20,113 bases of DNA. It comes from Solirubrobacterales bacterium 70-9 (GTDB lineage Bacteria > Actinomycetota > Thermoleophilia > Solirubrobacterales > 70-9). This document shows, one piece after another, positions 7,387 to 13,693 of this stretch. Location of the stretch: contig MKSH01000018.1 in NCBI GenBank assembly GCA_001898095.1, positions 6,417 through 26,529 on the forward strand. The letters are read 5' to 3'. The translations under genes and the position numbers were made by a program. Below the pieces are notes generated by a model that was not told where the DNA came from, made no database searches, and saw only the letters and a list, made by a program, of their open reading frames with translations. Numbering within the stretch: position 1 is the first letter of the stretch; the number at the start of each line of letters is the position of its first letter.

Positions 7387-7593
7387 ATGAAGGTCGGCAC
7401 CCCGTTCGGCGAGTTCCCCTTCGAATACCGCCGGGTCGAGCGGCGCCCCGACGGGATCGTCGTCATCGGCACCGTCGCCGGGCTCGAGTCGAGCGTCGTC
7501 TTCGACCGCGAGGACGCCCGCCGCGCGGGCAAGGTGCTGGCGGTGGCGGCGGCGCTGGCCTTCGTCGGCCGACGCCTTCGGCGCCGTTCCTAG
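7387..7593 (+). CDS. Small unknown protein with C-terminal hydrophobic helix, 68 aa
   Basis: It starts with an ATG 7 bases after the stop of the preceding gene, so the two are very likely cotranscribed. The first 45 residues are polar and probably beta-rich (GEFPFEYRRVERRPDGIVVIG, with a SSVVFDRED stretch). The last 20 form a hydrophobic helix, VLAVAAALAFVG, followed by RRLRRRS. This resembles a tail anchor with a positive C-terminus, or a membrane-associated amphipathic helix. I do not recognise a family. Together with the membrane protein upstream it may form a small envelope unit. Confidence 0.6.
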   Translation: MKVGTPFGEFPFEYRRVERRPDGIVVIGTVAGLESSVVFDREDARRAGKVLAVAAALAFVGRRLRRRS

Positions 7594-7610
7594 CGCTTGA
7601 CGATCTCGTA

Positions 7611-7626
7611 TTCGGCGCATGCCGAA
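7611..7626. promoter_or_regulatory. Inverted repeat upstream of the AAA ATPase gene
   Basis: TTCGGC (7611-7616) and GCCGAA (7621-7626) form a 6-bp inverted repeat with a GCAT centre, followed by AAAT. It lies between the stop at 7593 and the GTG at 7660. A TTGACG hexamer (7597-7602) just upstream could be a -35 element, although no convincing -10 follows. The repeat could be a short terminator for the upstream genes or an operator for the downstream one; I cannot decide which. Confidence 0.3.
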
Positions 7627-7659
7627 AAATGTCCCGAGCAGATCTGAAATCCTGCGCGG

Positions 7660-9552
7660 GTGCTGGTGGGGCGCGACGATGACCTGGGCGCGATCGAAGC
7701 GGAGCTGGCGAGGCCGGACCGCGTCGCTGCCGTCTACGTCCACGGGCCCGCCGGGATCGGCAAGACGACGCTCCTGCGGGAGGCGACCGAGCGCGCCCTG
7801 GCGGCGCGAGAGTACGACCTCGTCTGGATCGACGGGCGCGACATCGCGCCGGTCCCCGACCAGCTCGAGGACGCGCTCGGGGCGCCGGCCGAGCGCGGGC
7901 GCCCGCTGGTCGTACTCGATACCTTCGAGCACGTCGAGGTGCTCGGCGGCTACCTGCGGCGCGTGCTGCTGCCGGCGCTGCCCGCCGGCGCCGCGGTCCT
8001 GATCGGCTCGCGGCGGGCGCCGGGGCCCGAGTGGGGACCGCGCGAGGAGTCCGGGTTCCTGTCGCTGGCGTTGGCGCCGCTCGACCCGGAGGCGTCGAAC
8101 GAGGTGCTCCGCCGGCGCGGGCTCTCCGGCGGCGCGGCGGCGCGCGCCCGCGACTGGGCGCACGGCAACCCGCTGGCGCTGGAGCTCGCCGCGATCTCCG
8201 CCGCCGGCGACTCGGGCTCGGCGGCCGCCGATACGGGGCTCGACGAGGATCTGGTCGCGCGGCTGGTCGCCGAGCGGCTCCAGGGTCCCCACCTGGCGAC
8301 GCTGGGCACCGCCGCGATCGCCCGGGTGACGACGCCCGAACTGCTTGCCGACGCGCTGCTCGGCGCCGACCCGCAGGCCGAGTGGGAGTGGCTGCGGAGA
8401 CGTGATTTCATCGAGCCGCGCGGGCAGGGGGTCGCCCCGCACGAGCTGGTCCGCGAGGCGATCCGCGCCTGCCTGCGGCGTGACCACCCGCTGGTCGAAC
8501 GCGAACTGCGGCGACGCGTCGCCGACCACCTGTACGCGGCAGGCACCGGTGCGGCGGGGCCGCTGGCGGTCACCGACCTGGCCGAACTCGCCGACAGCCC
8601 GGCGCTCCACTGGGGCTTCTCCTGGCGGGCGTCGGAGCGACTGCGGGTCGACAGCCTTCGTACCGGGGACCTCGAGGCGGCCGACGCGGCCGTCGCCGGG
8701 CACCGCCACGCGGTCGTCTGGGAGGGCTCGCGGGAGCTGCTCGAGGCGGCGCCGGAGCACGCCACCGTCGCCCGCGACCGCGATGAGCGGCTCTGCGGGG
8801 TGACCGTCTCGCTCACCCCGGGGACGGCGCCTGCGATCGCCGACGACGACCCGATCCTCGGCCCGCGCCTCGCCCACGCGCGCCGGCTCGACCGACCCGA
8901 CACGGTGATCTGGCGCGACATGATCGGGGTCGCCGCCGACCGCGATCCGGACCTCTTCGGCCTGCTCGGGATGGCCGGGCTGCTGGCGGCGACCTCGGGC
9001 AGCCCGCGCTACGGCTACCTGCCGATCAACCCGGGCCTGCCCGGCGCGCGGGACTTCGCCGCCGCCGGGGGCGCGGTTCACGTGCCCGAGCTCGACGCCG
9101 TCGTCGGTGGCGAGACGATCGAGTGCCACCTGCTCGACTGGGGACCGGGCGGCGTCCTCGCCGCGCTCCACGCCCACGTCTACCGCGAGCTCGGCCTGGC
9201 GGAGCCGGAGCGGCCGGTCGCCGCGCGCGCCGTCTCGGTGGCGACCGTGCGGGATGCCTTCCGCAACTTCGGCGTGCCCGCCGACCTGGCGTCGAGCCCG
9301 CTGGCAAGCGGTAGGAGCGTCACCGAACGCTCCAACTCGGTCCGGGACACCCTGATCGACGCGGTCGATCGCGCCTTCGGCGAGACCCCCGGCGACCAGC
9401 TGACCCAGACCGCGTTGCGCCGGGGTTACCTCGAACGCAACGCGACCCAGGAAGCTGTCGCCGAAGGCCTCCACCTCAGCCGCGCCGCCTACTTCCGGCG
9501 GTTGCGGCGCGGCTGCGAGCGGGTCGCCGCCTACCTCTCGGCGATCGGCTGA
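7660..9552 (+). CDS. AAA/STAND-like ATPase with C-terminal HTH-like domain
   Basis: A 630-residue protein. It opens with LVGRDDDLGAIEAEL, the usual entry to STAND/AAA signalling ATPases, then Walker A GPAGIGKTT (29-37), Walker B VVLDTFEH (84-91) and a sensor-like IGSRR. A winged-helix-like segment follows (LLADALLGAD ... RRRDFIEPRG). The region from about 350 to 510 (WRDMIGVAADRDPDLFGLLG, YLPINPGLPG, HVPELDAVVGGETIECHLLD, VYRELGL) is a separate alpha/beta domain that may be GNAT-like. The last 50 residues (LERNATQEAVAEGLHLSRAA, YFRRLRRGCERV) look like a helix-turn-helix. It is most likely an ATP-dependent regulator, though its target is unknown. An in-frame TGA at 7645 restricts the start to GTG 7660; no clear ribosome-binding site is present. 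Confidence 0.75.
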   Translation: MLVGRDDDLGAIEAELARPDRVAAVYVHGPAGIGKTTLLREATERALAAREYDLVWIDGRDIAPVPDQLEDALGAPAERGRPLVVLDTFEHVEVLGGYLRRVLLPALPAGAAVLIGSRRAPGPEWGPREESGFLSLALAPLDPEASNEVLRRRGLSGGAAARARDWAHGNPLALELAAISAAGDSGSAAADTGLDEDLVARLVAERLQGPHLATLGTAAIARVTTPELLADALLGADPQAEWEWLRRRDFIEPRGQGVAPHELVREAIRACLRRDHPLVERELRRRVADHLYAAGTGAAGPLAVTDLAELADSPALHWGFSWRASERLRVDSLRTGDLEAADAAVAGHRHAVVWEGSRELLEAAPEHATVARDRDERLCGVTVSLTPGTAPAIADDDPILGPRLAHARRLDRPDTVIWRDMIGVAADRDPDLFGLLGMAGLLAATSGSPRYGYLPINPGLPGARDFAAAGGAVHVPELDAVVGGETIECHLLDWGPGGVLAALHAHVYRELGLAEPERPVAARAVSVATVRDAFRNFGVPADLASSPLASGRSVTERSNSVRDTLIDAVDRAFGETPGDQLTQTALRRGYLERNATQEAVAEGLHLSRAAYFRRLRRGCERVAAYLSAIG

Positions 9553-9574
9553 GAGAGGGGGGGTTGCTCAGCCG
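9546..9574. terminator. Short bidirectional hairpin between convergent genes
   Basis: CGGCTGA (9546-9552) pairs with TCAGCCG (9568-9574) around a G-rich 15-base loop. Both converging genes have their TGA stop codon inside this stem: 9550-9552 on the + strand and 9570-9568 on the - strand. Confidence 0.5.
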
Positions 9575-9906
9575 GCGGCGCCCCAGACGAGCAGCGACTG
9601 GGGATCGTCGGGGTCGATCTTCACCGCGACGGTCGCTCCCTGCGCGACCCCTTTCAGCGTCTGCTCGTGCATCGACTGGCTGGTCGCCACCTGGTAGTCG
9701 GCGCCGCCGCCAGGGTGGACGGTGAGCTGGAAGTCGATCTGATGGCCGCCGCCGAGCTGCGAGCCGACCTCCTCCATCGAGTCGACGGTGGCGGTCGCGT
9801 CGACGCCGGAGGCGTTGATCTTCTGGATCTTGTCGCGTTCCTTCATTGATCCACCGGGGTTGACCGCCTGCTTCGCAGTGCCCTTGACCTTGTCCAGGAA
9901 TCCCAT
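9568..9906 (-). CDS. Small DUF3592-like soluble protein, 112 aa
   Basis: ATG at 9906 has a very strong Shine-Dalgarno sequence (AAGAAGGAGGACGG). The N-terminus MGFLDKVKGTAKQAV is a short amphipathic helix common in small actinobacterial stress proteins. From residue 34 the pattern ATATVDSMEEVG, IDFQLTVHPGG, YQVATSQSM, GATVAVKIDPDDPQSLLVWG is a beta barrel-like module. Its ending 'G..V.VkiDP.DP..v.v' is typical of DUF3592-type and related domains, although the flanking membrane helices of true DUF3592 proteins are missing. Function unknown. It is 26 bases downstream of the lipoprotein gene and probably in the same operon. Confidence 0.7.
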   Translation of the reverse strand: MGFLDKVKGTAKQAVNPGGSMKERDKIQKINASGVDATATVDSMEEVGSQLGGGHQIDFQLTVHPGGGADYQVATSQSMHEQTLKGVAQGATVAVKIDPDDPQSLLVWGAAG

Positions 9907-9932
9907 CCGTCCTCCTTCTTCGCGAAGCGCGA

Positions 9933-10310
9933 CTACGGGGTCGCTTCTTCGATCTGCTTGTTGACTTCTTCGGTGATTTCTTTGGACATTTCCTTGCCTT
10001 CTTCAATGCCCTTCTGCGCCTGCGAGTTCGCTTCTTCGATCGCTTCTTCCGCCTTCTTGGCGGCTTCCTTGCCCGCCTTCGAGTCCGATTCTTCGCCCGC
10101 CTTCTTCACTTCTTCCTGCGCCTGATTGGTGGCTTCGCCGACGATCTTTTCGGCCTGTTCGTTGCCCTTTTCGATCTGCTTTTCCACCGTGCTCGCGACG
10201 TCGCTGCTGTCGCTCCCGCACCCCGCAAGCACCCCTCCCGCAAGCGATGCCGCGACGACGAGCGCAAGCACCGTCGCCTTCGAGCCGTACTGACTGAGCC
10301 AACGATTCAT
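9933..10310 (-). CDS. Lipoprotein with long Glu/Lys/Ala-rich helix, 125 aa
   Basis: ATG at 10310 gives a clear lipoprotein signal: MNRWLSQYGSK, a hydrophobic core and the lipobox L-A-G-C with the lipidated Cys at residue 31. The mature part (about 95 residues) is almost entirely charged and alpha-helical (KQIEKGNEQAEKIVGEATNQ and similar heptad-like runs of E/K/A/Q), probably a coiled coil or an extended rod on the outer face of the membrane. No catalytic motif is visible. GGGGGA lies about 8 bases upstream of the start. Glu is nearly always GAA and the GC content is visibly lower than in neighbours. An in-frame extension upstream to 10484 exists but lacks a ribosome-binding site and would bury the signal peptide, so it is rejected. 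Confidence 0.78.
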   Translation of the reverse strand: MNRWLSQYGSKATVLALVVAASLAGGVLAGCGSDSSDVASTVEKQIEKGNEQAEKIVGEATNQAQEEVKKAGEESDSKAGKEAAKKAEEAIEEANSQAQKGIEEGKEMSKEITEEVNKQIEEATP

Positions 10311-10510
10311 CTCTTCTTGTTCCCCCTGCTGAGTTCGAGTGGACTGGGCCGACCGGAGTCGGCGTGCGCGCGCGAACGTAGTCCAGCCAGACGGGCCCGA
10401 CCCGAAAACGCGACCAAGGTGAGACCGTTTCGTGGACGCTTGGCCGGGAGACGATTCGTGGCCCCTGCGGCGGGGACGGCCCACTTCGCGGCGCCTGCGG
10501 CCGGGGACGG

Positions 10511-10576
10511 TCGCGTCCTGGGCGTCTCGTGGCGGCCCGGGCAGGCTGTGGCCGCCACGAGACGCCCAGGACGCGA
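10511..10576. repeat. 27-bp perfect hairpin with 12-base loop (copy A)
   Basis: Bases 10511-10537 are exactly complementary to 10550-10576. The loop 10538-10549 is CGGGCAGGCTGT. The inner stem is CTCGTGGCGGCC. The loop sequence reappears as its exact reverse complement in the loop of the hairpin at 10779-10830. Confidence 0.9.
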
Positions 10577-10617
10577 GGCTTTCGGGGGGAAGTGCGCGGG
10601 GTCGGTCACAGGTATGG

Positions 10618-10671
10618 GGACGCGGTCGACTTTCACCTTGCCAGGGCAGGGTGAAAGTCGAGAGCGCGTCC
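10618..10671. repeat. Interrupted hairpin with GGGCAGG near its tip
   Basis: The outer arm GGACGCG (10618-10624) pairs with CGCGTCC (10665-10671). After a small internal loop (2 and 4 bases) the inner arm starting CGACTTTCACC (10627-10637) pairs with 10650-10660 and continues to a 4-base tip. The tip contains GGGCAGG, as do the loops of the hairpins on either side. Confidence 0.8.
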
Positions 10672-10773
10672 GGACCTCCTTAAGGAACGTGGAGTTCCGC
10701 ACCGATCCCGCGCAGATCGTCACGGATCTCCGCCGGGACCCGCACGGGACGCGCGCCCTCGCCCCTCTCCCCG

Positions 10774-10835
10774 AGGGACGGCCCTCTCGTAGGCGGTCAC
10801 AGCCTGCCCGGACCGCCTACGAGAGGGCCGCGTCC
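10774..10835. repeat. 20-bp perfect hairpin with 12-base loop (copy B, inverted)
   Basis: Bases 10779-10798 are exactly complementary to 10811-10830; the loop 10799-10810 is ACAGCCTGCCCG. The stem extends outward: GGGAC (10774-10778) pairs with GTCCC (10832-10836 region) after a short bulge. On the - strand the inner stem reads CTCGTAGGCGGTC, a one-pair-longer variant of copy A's inner stem, and the loop is identical to that of copy A. Confidence 0.85.
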
Positions 10836-10918
10836 CTTGGTCGTCCCTTACCCGCCCCTCCGCGTCCCTCCGCGCCCCCGCCAACCCCCGCCACGACCCG
10901 CTGCGGTACTACTGCTCG

Positions 10919-11764
10919 ATGCTTGCAGCGGCGCTCGCCCTCGCCTCGGCGCTCTCCTACGGGGTCTCGGACTACATCGGCGGGGTCTTCAGCAAGACCC
11001 GCTCGGTCTGGAGCGTCGCGGCCGCGAGCCAGCTGACCGCCGGCCTGGGGACGGCGGTGGTCGCGATCTTCGTTCCCGGCGATCCCGGGGCGGCCGACTT
11101 CGCCTGGGGCGCGCTTGCCGGGCTCGGCGGGGCCTTCGGGATCATCTTCCTCTACCGCGGATTGAGCCGCGGGCGGATGAGCGTGGTCGCGCCGATCTCG
11201 GGGATCGGTGCGGCGGTGATCCCGGTGGTGGTCGGGATCGCGAGCGGTGAGCGGCCGACGCTGTTGATCTGGCTCGGGATCGCGATCGCCTTCCCGGCGA
11301 TCTACCTGATCCCCCAGGTCGACCCCGAGGAGGAAGCCCACGGCGGCCCGCCGCGGCCGAGCGCCGCCTCCGACGGGGTCCTCGCCGGGATCGGGTTCGG
11401 GGTCATCTTCGCCGCGGTCGGGCAGATGGGCGAAGGGTCGGGATTCCTACCGCTGTCGCTGGTGCAGGTGGTGAACGGCAGCGCCGTCGTCCTGGCGGCC
11501 ATCTTGCTTCGCCAGCAGTGGGTACCGCGCGGGCGACGTGATCTTCCCGTCTTCGCCTTCGGCCTCCTCTCGACCGCCGCGATGGTCTTCTTCCTGCTCG
11601 CCACCCGTCACGGCCTGCTCAGCGTGGTCTCGGTGATCGCCTCGCTCTACCCGGCCAGCACGGTGGCGATGGCGGCGGCCCTCCTCGACGAGCGGCTCGC
11701 GCGGCTGCAGATCGTCGGCCTCGCCCTCGCCGCGGTGGCGGTGGTGCTGATCACGCTGGGCTAG
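10919..11764 (+). CDS. EamA/DMT-family transporter
   Basis: A 281-residue polytopic membrane protein with about ten hydrophobic helices in two five-helix halves, as in the drug/metabolite transporter superfamily. The first half starts LALASALSYGVSDYIGGVFS and has the YRGLSRGRMSVVAPISG region typical of EamA domains. A charged loop (PEEEAHGGPPRPSAASDG) separates the halves. The second ends SVIASLYPASTVAMAAALLD-ERL, the usual EamA C-terminal signature. It exports or imports a small metabolite that cannot be named from sequence. No Shine-Dalgarno sequence precedes ATG 10919; TACTAC (10907-10912) 6 bases upstream may be the -10 box of a leaderless transcript. The stop overlaps a TAGGTT box that could serve the next gene. 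Confidence 0.88.
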   Translation: MLAAALALASALSYGVSDYIGGVFSKTRSVWSVAAASQLTAGLGTAVVAIFVPGDPGAADFAWGALAGLGGAFGIIFLYRGLSRGRMSVVAPISGIGAAVIPVVVGIASGERPTLLIWLGIAIAFPAIYLIPQVDPEEEAHGGPPRPSAASDGVLAGIGFGVIFAAVGQMGEGSGFLPLSLVQVVNGSAVVLAAILLRQQWVPRGRRDLPVFAFGLLSTAAMVFFLLATRHGLLSVVSVIASLYPASTVAMAAALLDERLARLQIVGLALAAVAVVLITLG

Positions 11765-11810
11765 GTTAGGTCCCGACCGCTTCCAAGCCGCGACACCGGG
11801 GGGACGCCGA

Positions 11811-12410
11811 ATGCCCGACACCACCTGCCACATGTCGATCTCGCTCGACGGCTTCGTCGCCGGGCCGGACCAGAGCCGCGACGACCCGCTCGGCAAACGG
11901 GGCCAGGAGCTGCACCTCTGGCACCTCGGCGACGAGCGCGCCAACGAGGCCGACGAGGCGGCGGTGAAGTGGCTGATGCGCCCGCGCGGGGCCTACATCA
12001 TGGGCCGCAACATGTTCGGGCCGATCCGCGGCGAGTGGGACGAGGACTGGCGCGGCTGGTGGGGCCCGGAGCCGCCCTACCACGCCCCCGTGTTCGTGCT
12101 CACCCACCACGCCCACGAGCCGATCGAGATGGAGGGCGGCACGACCTTCCACTTCGTCACCGACGGCTTCGACGCCGCCTACGCGCAGGCGAGCGAGACG
12201 GCGGGCGACGGCGGCATCGACATCGCCGGCGGCGCCTCCACCGTGCGTCAGGCGCTCAGCGCCGGCGTGGTCGACGAACTCGCGCTCGACATCGCCCCGG
12301 TCCTGCTCGGGTCGGGCGAGCGGATCTTCGACGGCGTCGAGACGTTCGAGATGGAGCCGGTCGAGGTCCTGCACTCGCCGCTCGCCACGCACGTCCGCTA
12401 CCGCCGCTGA
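11811..12410 (+). CDS. DHFR/RibD C-terminal domain reductase
   Basis: A 199-residue single-domain protein of the RibD-C/dihydrofolate-reductase-like superfamily, which uses NADPH to reduce a pterin-, flavin-precursor- or other small substrate. Landmarks are MSISLDGFVAGPDQS at the N-terminus (the substrate-side S.DG.(I/V)A motif), YIMGRNMFG (the M-G-R-x-T/M cofactor region), PVFVLTHH, then IDIAGGASTVRQALSAGVVD with the GG(A)..(V/I) nucleotide-binding loop, and the closing ELALDIAPVLLGSGERIFDG. GGGGGGA about 7 bases upstream is a suitable ribosome-binding site. It is followed 46 bases later by a MetF-like gene, so the two folate-related folds may work together; this is an inference from proximity only. 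Confidence 0.85.
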   Translation: MPDTTCHMSISLDGFVAGPDQSRDDPLGKRGQELHLWHLGDERANEADEAAVKWLMRPRGAYIMGRNMFGPIRGEWDEDWRGWWGPEPPYHAPVFVLTHHAHEPIEMEGGTTFHFVTDGFDAAYAQASETAGDGGIDIAGGASTVRQALSAGVVDELALDIAPVLLGSGERIFDGVETFEMEPVEVLHSPLATHVRYRR

Positions 12411-12456
12411 CCCTCCCCTCGCTCCGCCCCGCCTCGCCTTGGGTAGCTTGGCGGAC

Positions 12457-13395
12457 GTGGACCTCCAGCAGCGAATCACCTCCCGCCGCGGCGAGTTCCT
12501 GCTCTTCGCGCTGACCCCGCCGCGGCTGTCGACCGCCCCGGCGGCAGCGCAGGAGATCGCCGACGTCACCTTCGAGCGCCTCCGACCCCTCGACCTCGAC
12601 GGCCTGATCCTCTACGACATCGACGACGAGGCCGACCGCAACCCCGCCGAGCGGCCGTTCCCGTTCCTGCCGACGATGGACCCGGGCGACTATCTGGACC
12701 GGCACCTCGAGGCCTGGCCGACGCCGGTCGTGGTCTACCGCGCGACGGCGAAGTACACCGAGGACGAGCTCCGCGACTGGATCGGGTGCCAGGACCCCGC
12801 CACCCGGATGACCGTCTTCGTCGGCGCCCCCTCGGGGGAGAAGCGGGTCGAGACGACCCTGCGCCGGGCCCAGCAGCTGCGCGCCGAGATCGCCCCCGAC
12901 CTGCTCCTCGGCGCGGTCGCGATCCCCGAGCGCCACACCCGCAAAGGCGAGGAGCACCTCCGTCTGATCGCCAAGCAGGAAGCTGGCTGCTCCTACTTCG
13001 TCACCCAGGTCGTCTACGACGTCAACGCCGCCAAGAACCTGGTCTCCGACTACGCCTACGAGTGCCGCGACCGCGGCCTCGACCCCCTCCCCATCGCCTT
13101 CACCTTCTCGGTCTGCGGCTCGATCAAGACCCTCGAGTTCCTCCGCTGGCTCGGCGTCGACGTCCCCCGCTGGATCGAGAACGACCTGCGCCACGCCGAC
13201 GACACCCTCGACGCCTCGCTCGAACATGCCGAAGCGACCGCGCTCGAGCTGATCCCCTTCTGCCGCCACCTCGGCGTCCCCTTCGGCCTCAACGTCGAGT
13301 CGGTCTCAATCCGGCGGGTGGAGATCGAGGCGAGCGTGCGGTTGGCCGAGCGCCTCGCCGGCGAGCTGCACCGAGGAGGGCCTTGCCGTCGCTGA
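12457..13395 (+). CDS. MetF-like (methylenetetrahydrofolate reductase family) protein
   Basis: A 312-residue protein that can be aligned by eye with MTHFR along its length: FALTPPR (17-23), TVFVGAPSG (119-127), AIPERHTRKGEE (155-166), KQEAGCSYFVTQVVYD (173-188) and IAFTFSVCGSIKTLEFLRWL, with a late GLNVES. In E. coli MetF the first motif is FEFFPPR, whose Glu28 is the key acid, and the second is ALRGD, whose Asp120 contacts the folate; here they read FALTPPR and FVGAP, so both acids are absent, while the TQ glutamine (Q184) is kept. It may be a non-canonical MTHFR or a relative with another substrate. The start is GTG 12457, 7 bases after a TAGCTT box (leaderless-like); a TTG at 12439 is the alternative. 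Its TGA directly abuts the stop of the next gene. Confidence 0.75.
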   Translation: MDLQQRITSRRGEFLLFALTPPRLSTAPAAAQEIADVTFERLRPLDLDGLILYDIDDEADRNPAERPFPFLPTMDPGDYLDRHLEAWPTPVVVYRATAKYTEDELRDWIGCQDPATRMTVFVGAPSGEKRVETTLRRAQQLRAEIAPDLLLGAVAIPERHTRKGEEHLRLIAKQEAGCSYFVTQVVYDVNAAKNLVSDYAYECRDRGLDPLPIAFTFSVCGSIKTLEFLRWLGVDVPRWIENDLRHADDTLDASLEHAEATALELIPFCRHLGVPFGLNVESVSIRRVEIEASVRLAERLAGELHRGGPCRR

Positions 13396-13674
13396 CTAGC
13401 CGGAGATGATGATGCGCCAGGGCGGCGCCCTGAGGATCCCGAGATCCCGCAACCGCCGGATCTCTGCGTCGGCGTCGTCCTCGATCTCCCTCAGCAGCGT
13501 GTCCCGATCCAGCGGCGCGATCGCGGCGAAGGCGTCGCCAAGCGCGAGCATCCACTCCGTGCGACGTGACAGCATCGGTCGCACCCGCAGGAGGATGTCC
13601 CGCTGCTCGGCCGCGCACGCCGCGCCGCGGAGCCTGGTCCGGGCGGCGGGCGATCCGTCGTAATCGATGTTCAT
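13396..13674 (-). CDS. Unknown 92-aa helical protein
   Basis: ATG at 13674 has a strong ribosome-binding site (GAGGAGGGTGCC before it) and lies 19 bases after the stop of the decarboxylase-like gene, so it is the last gene of that operon. The product is mainly helical: RTRLRGAACAAEQRDILLRV, TEWMLALGDAFAAIAPLD, then RDTLLREIEDDADAEIRRLR, ending in PPWRIIISG. There is no signal peptide and no metal- or cofactor-binding motif. It could be a small accessory subunit of one of the enzymes upstream, but I do not recognise the family. Its TAG abuts the TGA of the convergent MetF-like gene with no base between. Small hairpins lie in its 3' end (CAGGGC-GGC-GCCCTG at 13418-13432; GGATC/GATCC at 13434-13447). 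Confidence 0.7.
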   Translation of the reverse strand: MNIDYDGSPAARTRLRGAACAAEQRDILLRVRPMLSRRTEWMLALGDAFAAIAPLDRDTLLREIEDDADAEIRRLRDLGILRAPPWRIIISG

Positions 13675-13693
13675 GGCACCCTCCTCGGCCGCC

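Larger units (their letters stand above)
10311..10918. other. 608-base gene-free region with three long hairpins
   Basis: This lies between the divergent lipoprotein (-) and EamA transporter (+) genes. Reading frames that cross it are low-complexity Arg/Pro/Ala/Gly-rich and run through the palindromes, so I call no gene. It holds a two-copy direct repeat, CCTGCGGC(C)GGGGACGG, at about 10463-10510; the hairpins at 10511-10576, 10618-10671 and 10774-10835; a small hairpin CCGAC/GTCGG near 10350; and the promoters of both flanking genes. Confidence 0.7.

Noticed and set aside
7366..9474. 702-codon - strand open frame opposite the AAA ATPase
   Set aside because: Complement of a GC-rich coding sequence; no recognisable domain and no start signals, whereas the + strand has Walker motifs.
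10427..10455. GTTTCG-N13-GGGAGA, spaced like the sigma-B-type promoter at 557
   Set aside because: The -10 part lacks the T of GGGTA and no gene begins downstream within a normal leader length.
10673..10684. CCTCCTTAAGG, resembling the 16S anti-Shine-Dalgarno sequence (or an SD on the other strand)
   Set aside because: No start codon follows at proper distance on the - strand, and a short match of this kind is expected by chance.
10307..10723. 138-codon - strand open frame in the same region
   Set aside because: Runs through two hairpins, starts without a ribosome-binding site and shows no family pattern.
10511..10835. CRISPR array or insertion-sequence ends
   Set aside because: The repeats are individually palindromic, only two to three in number, unequally spaced, with no transposase, cas gene or target-site duplication.
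10317..11036. 239-codon + strand open frame through the intergenic hairpins
   Set aside because: It passes through perfect palindromes and then into the EamA gene out of frame; Arg/Pro/Ala-rich product and no ribosome-binding site.
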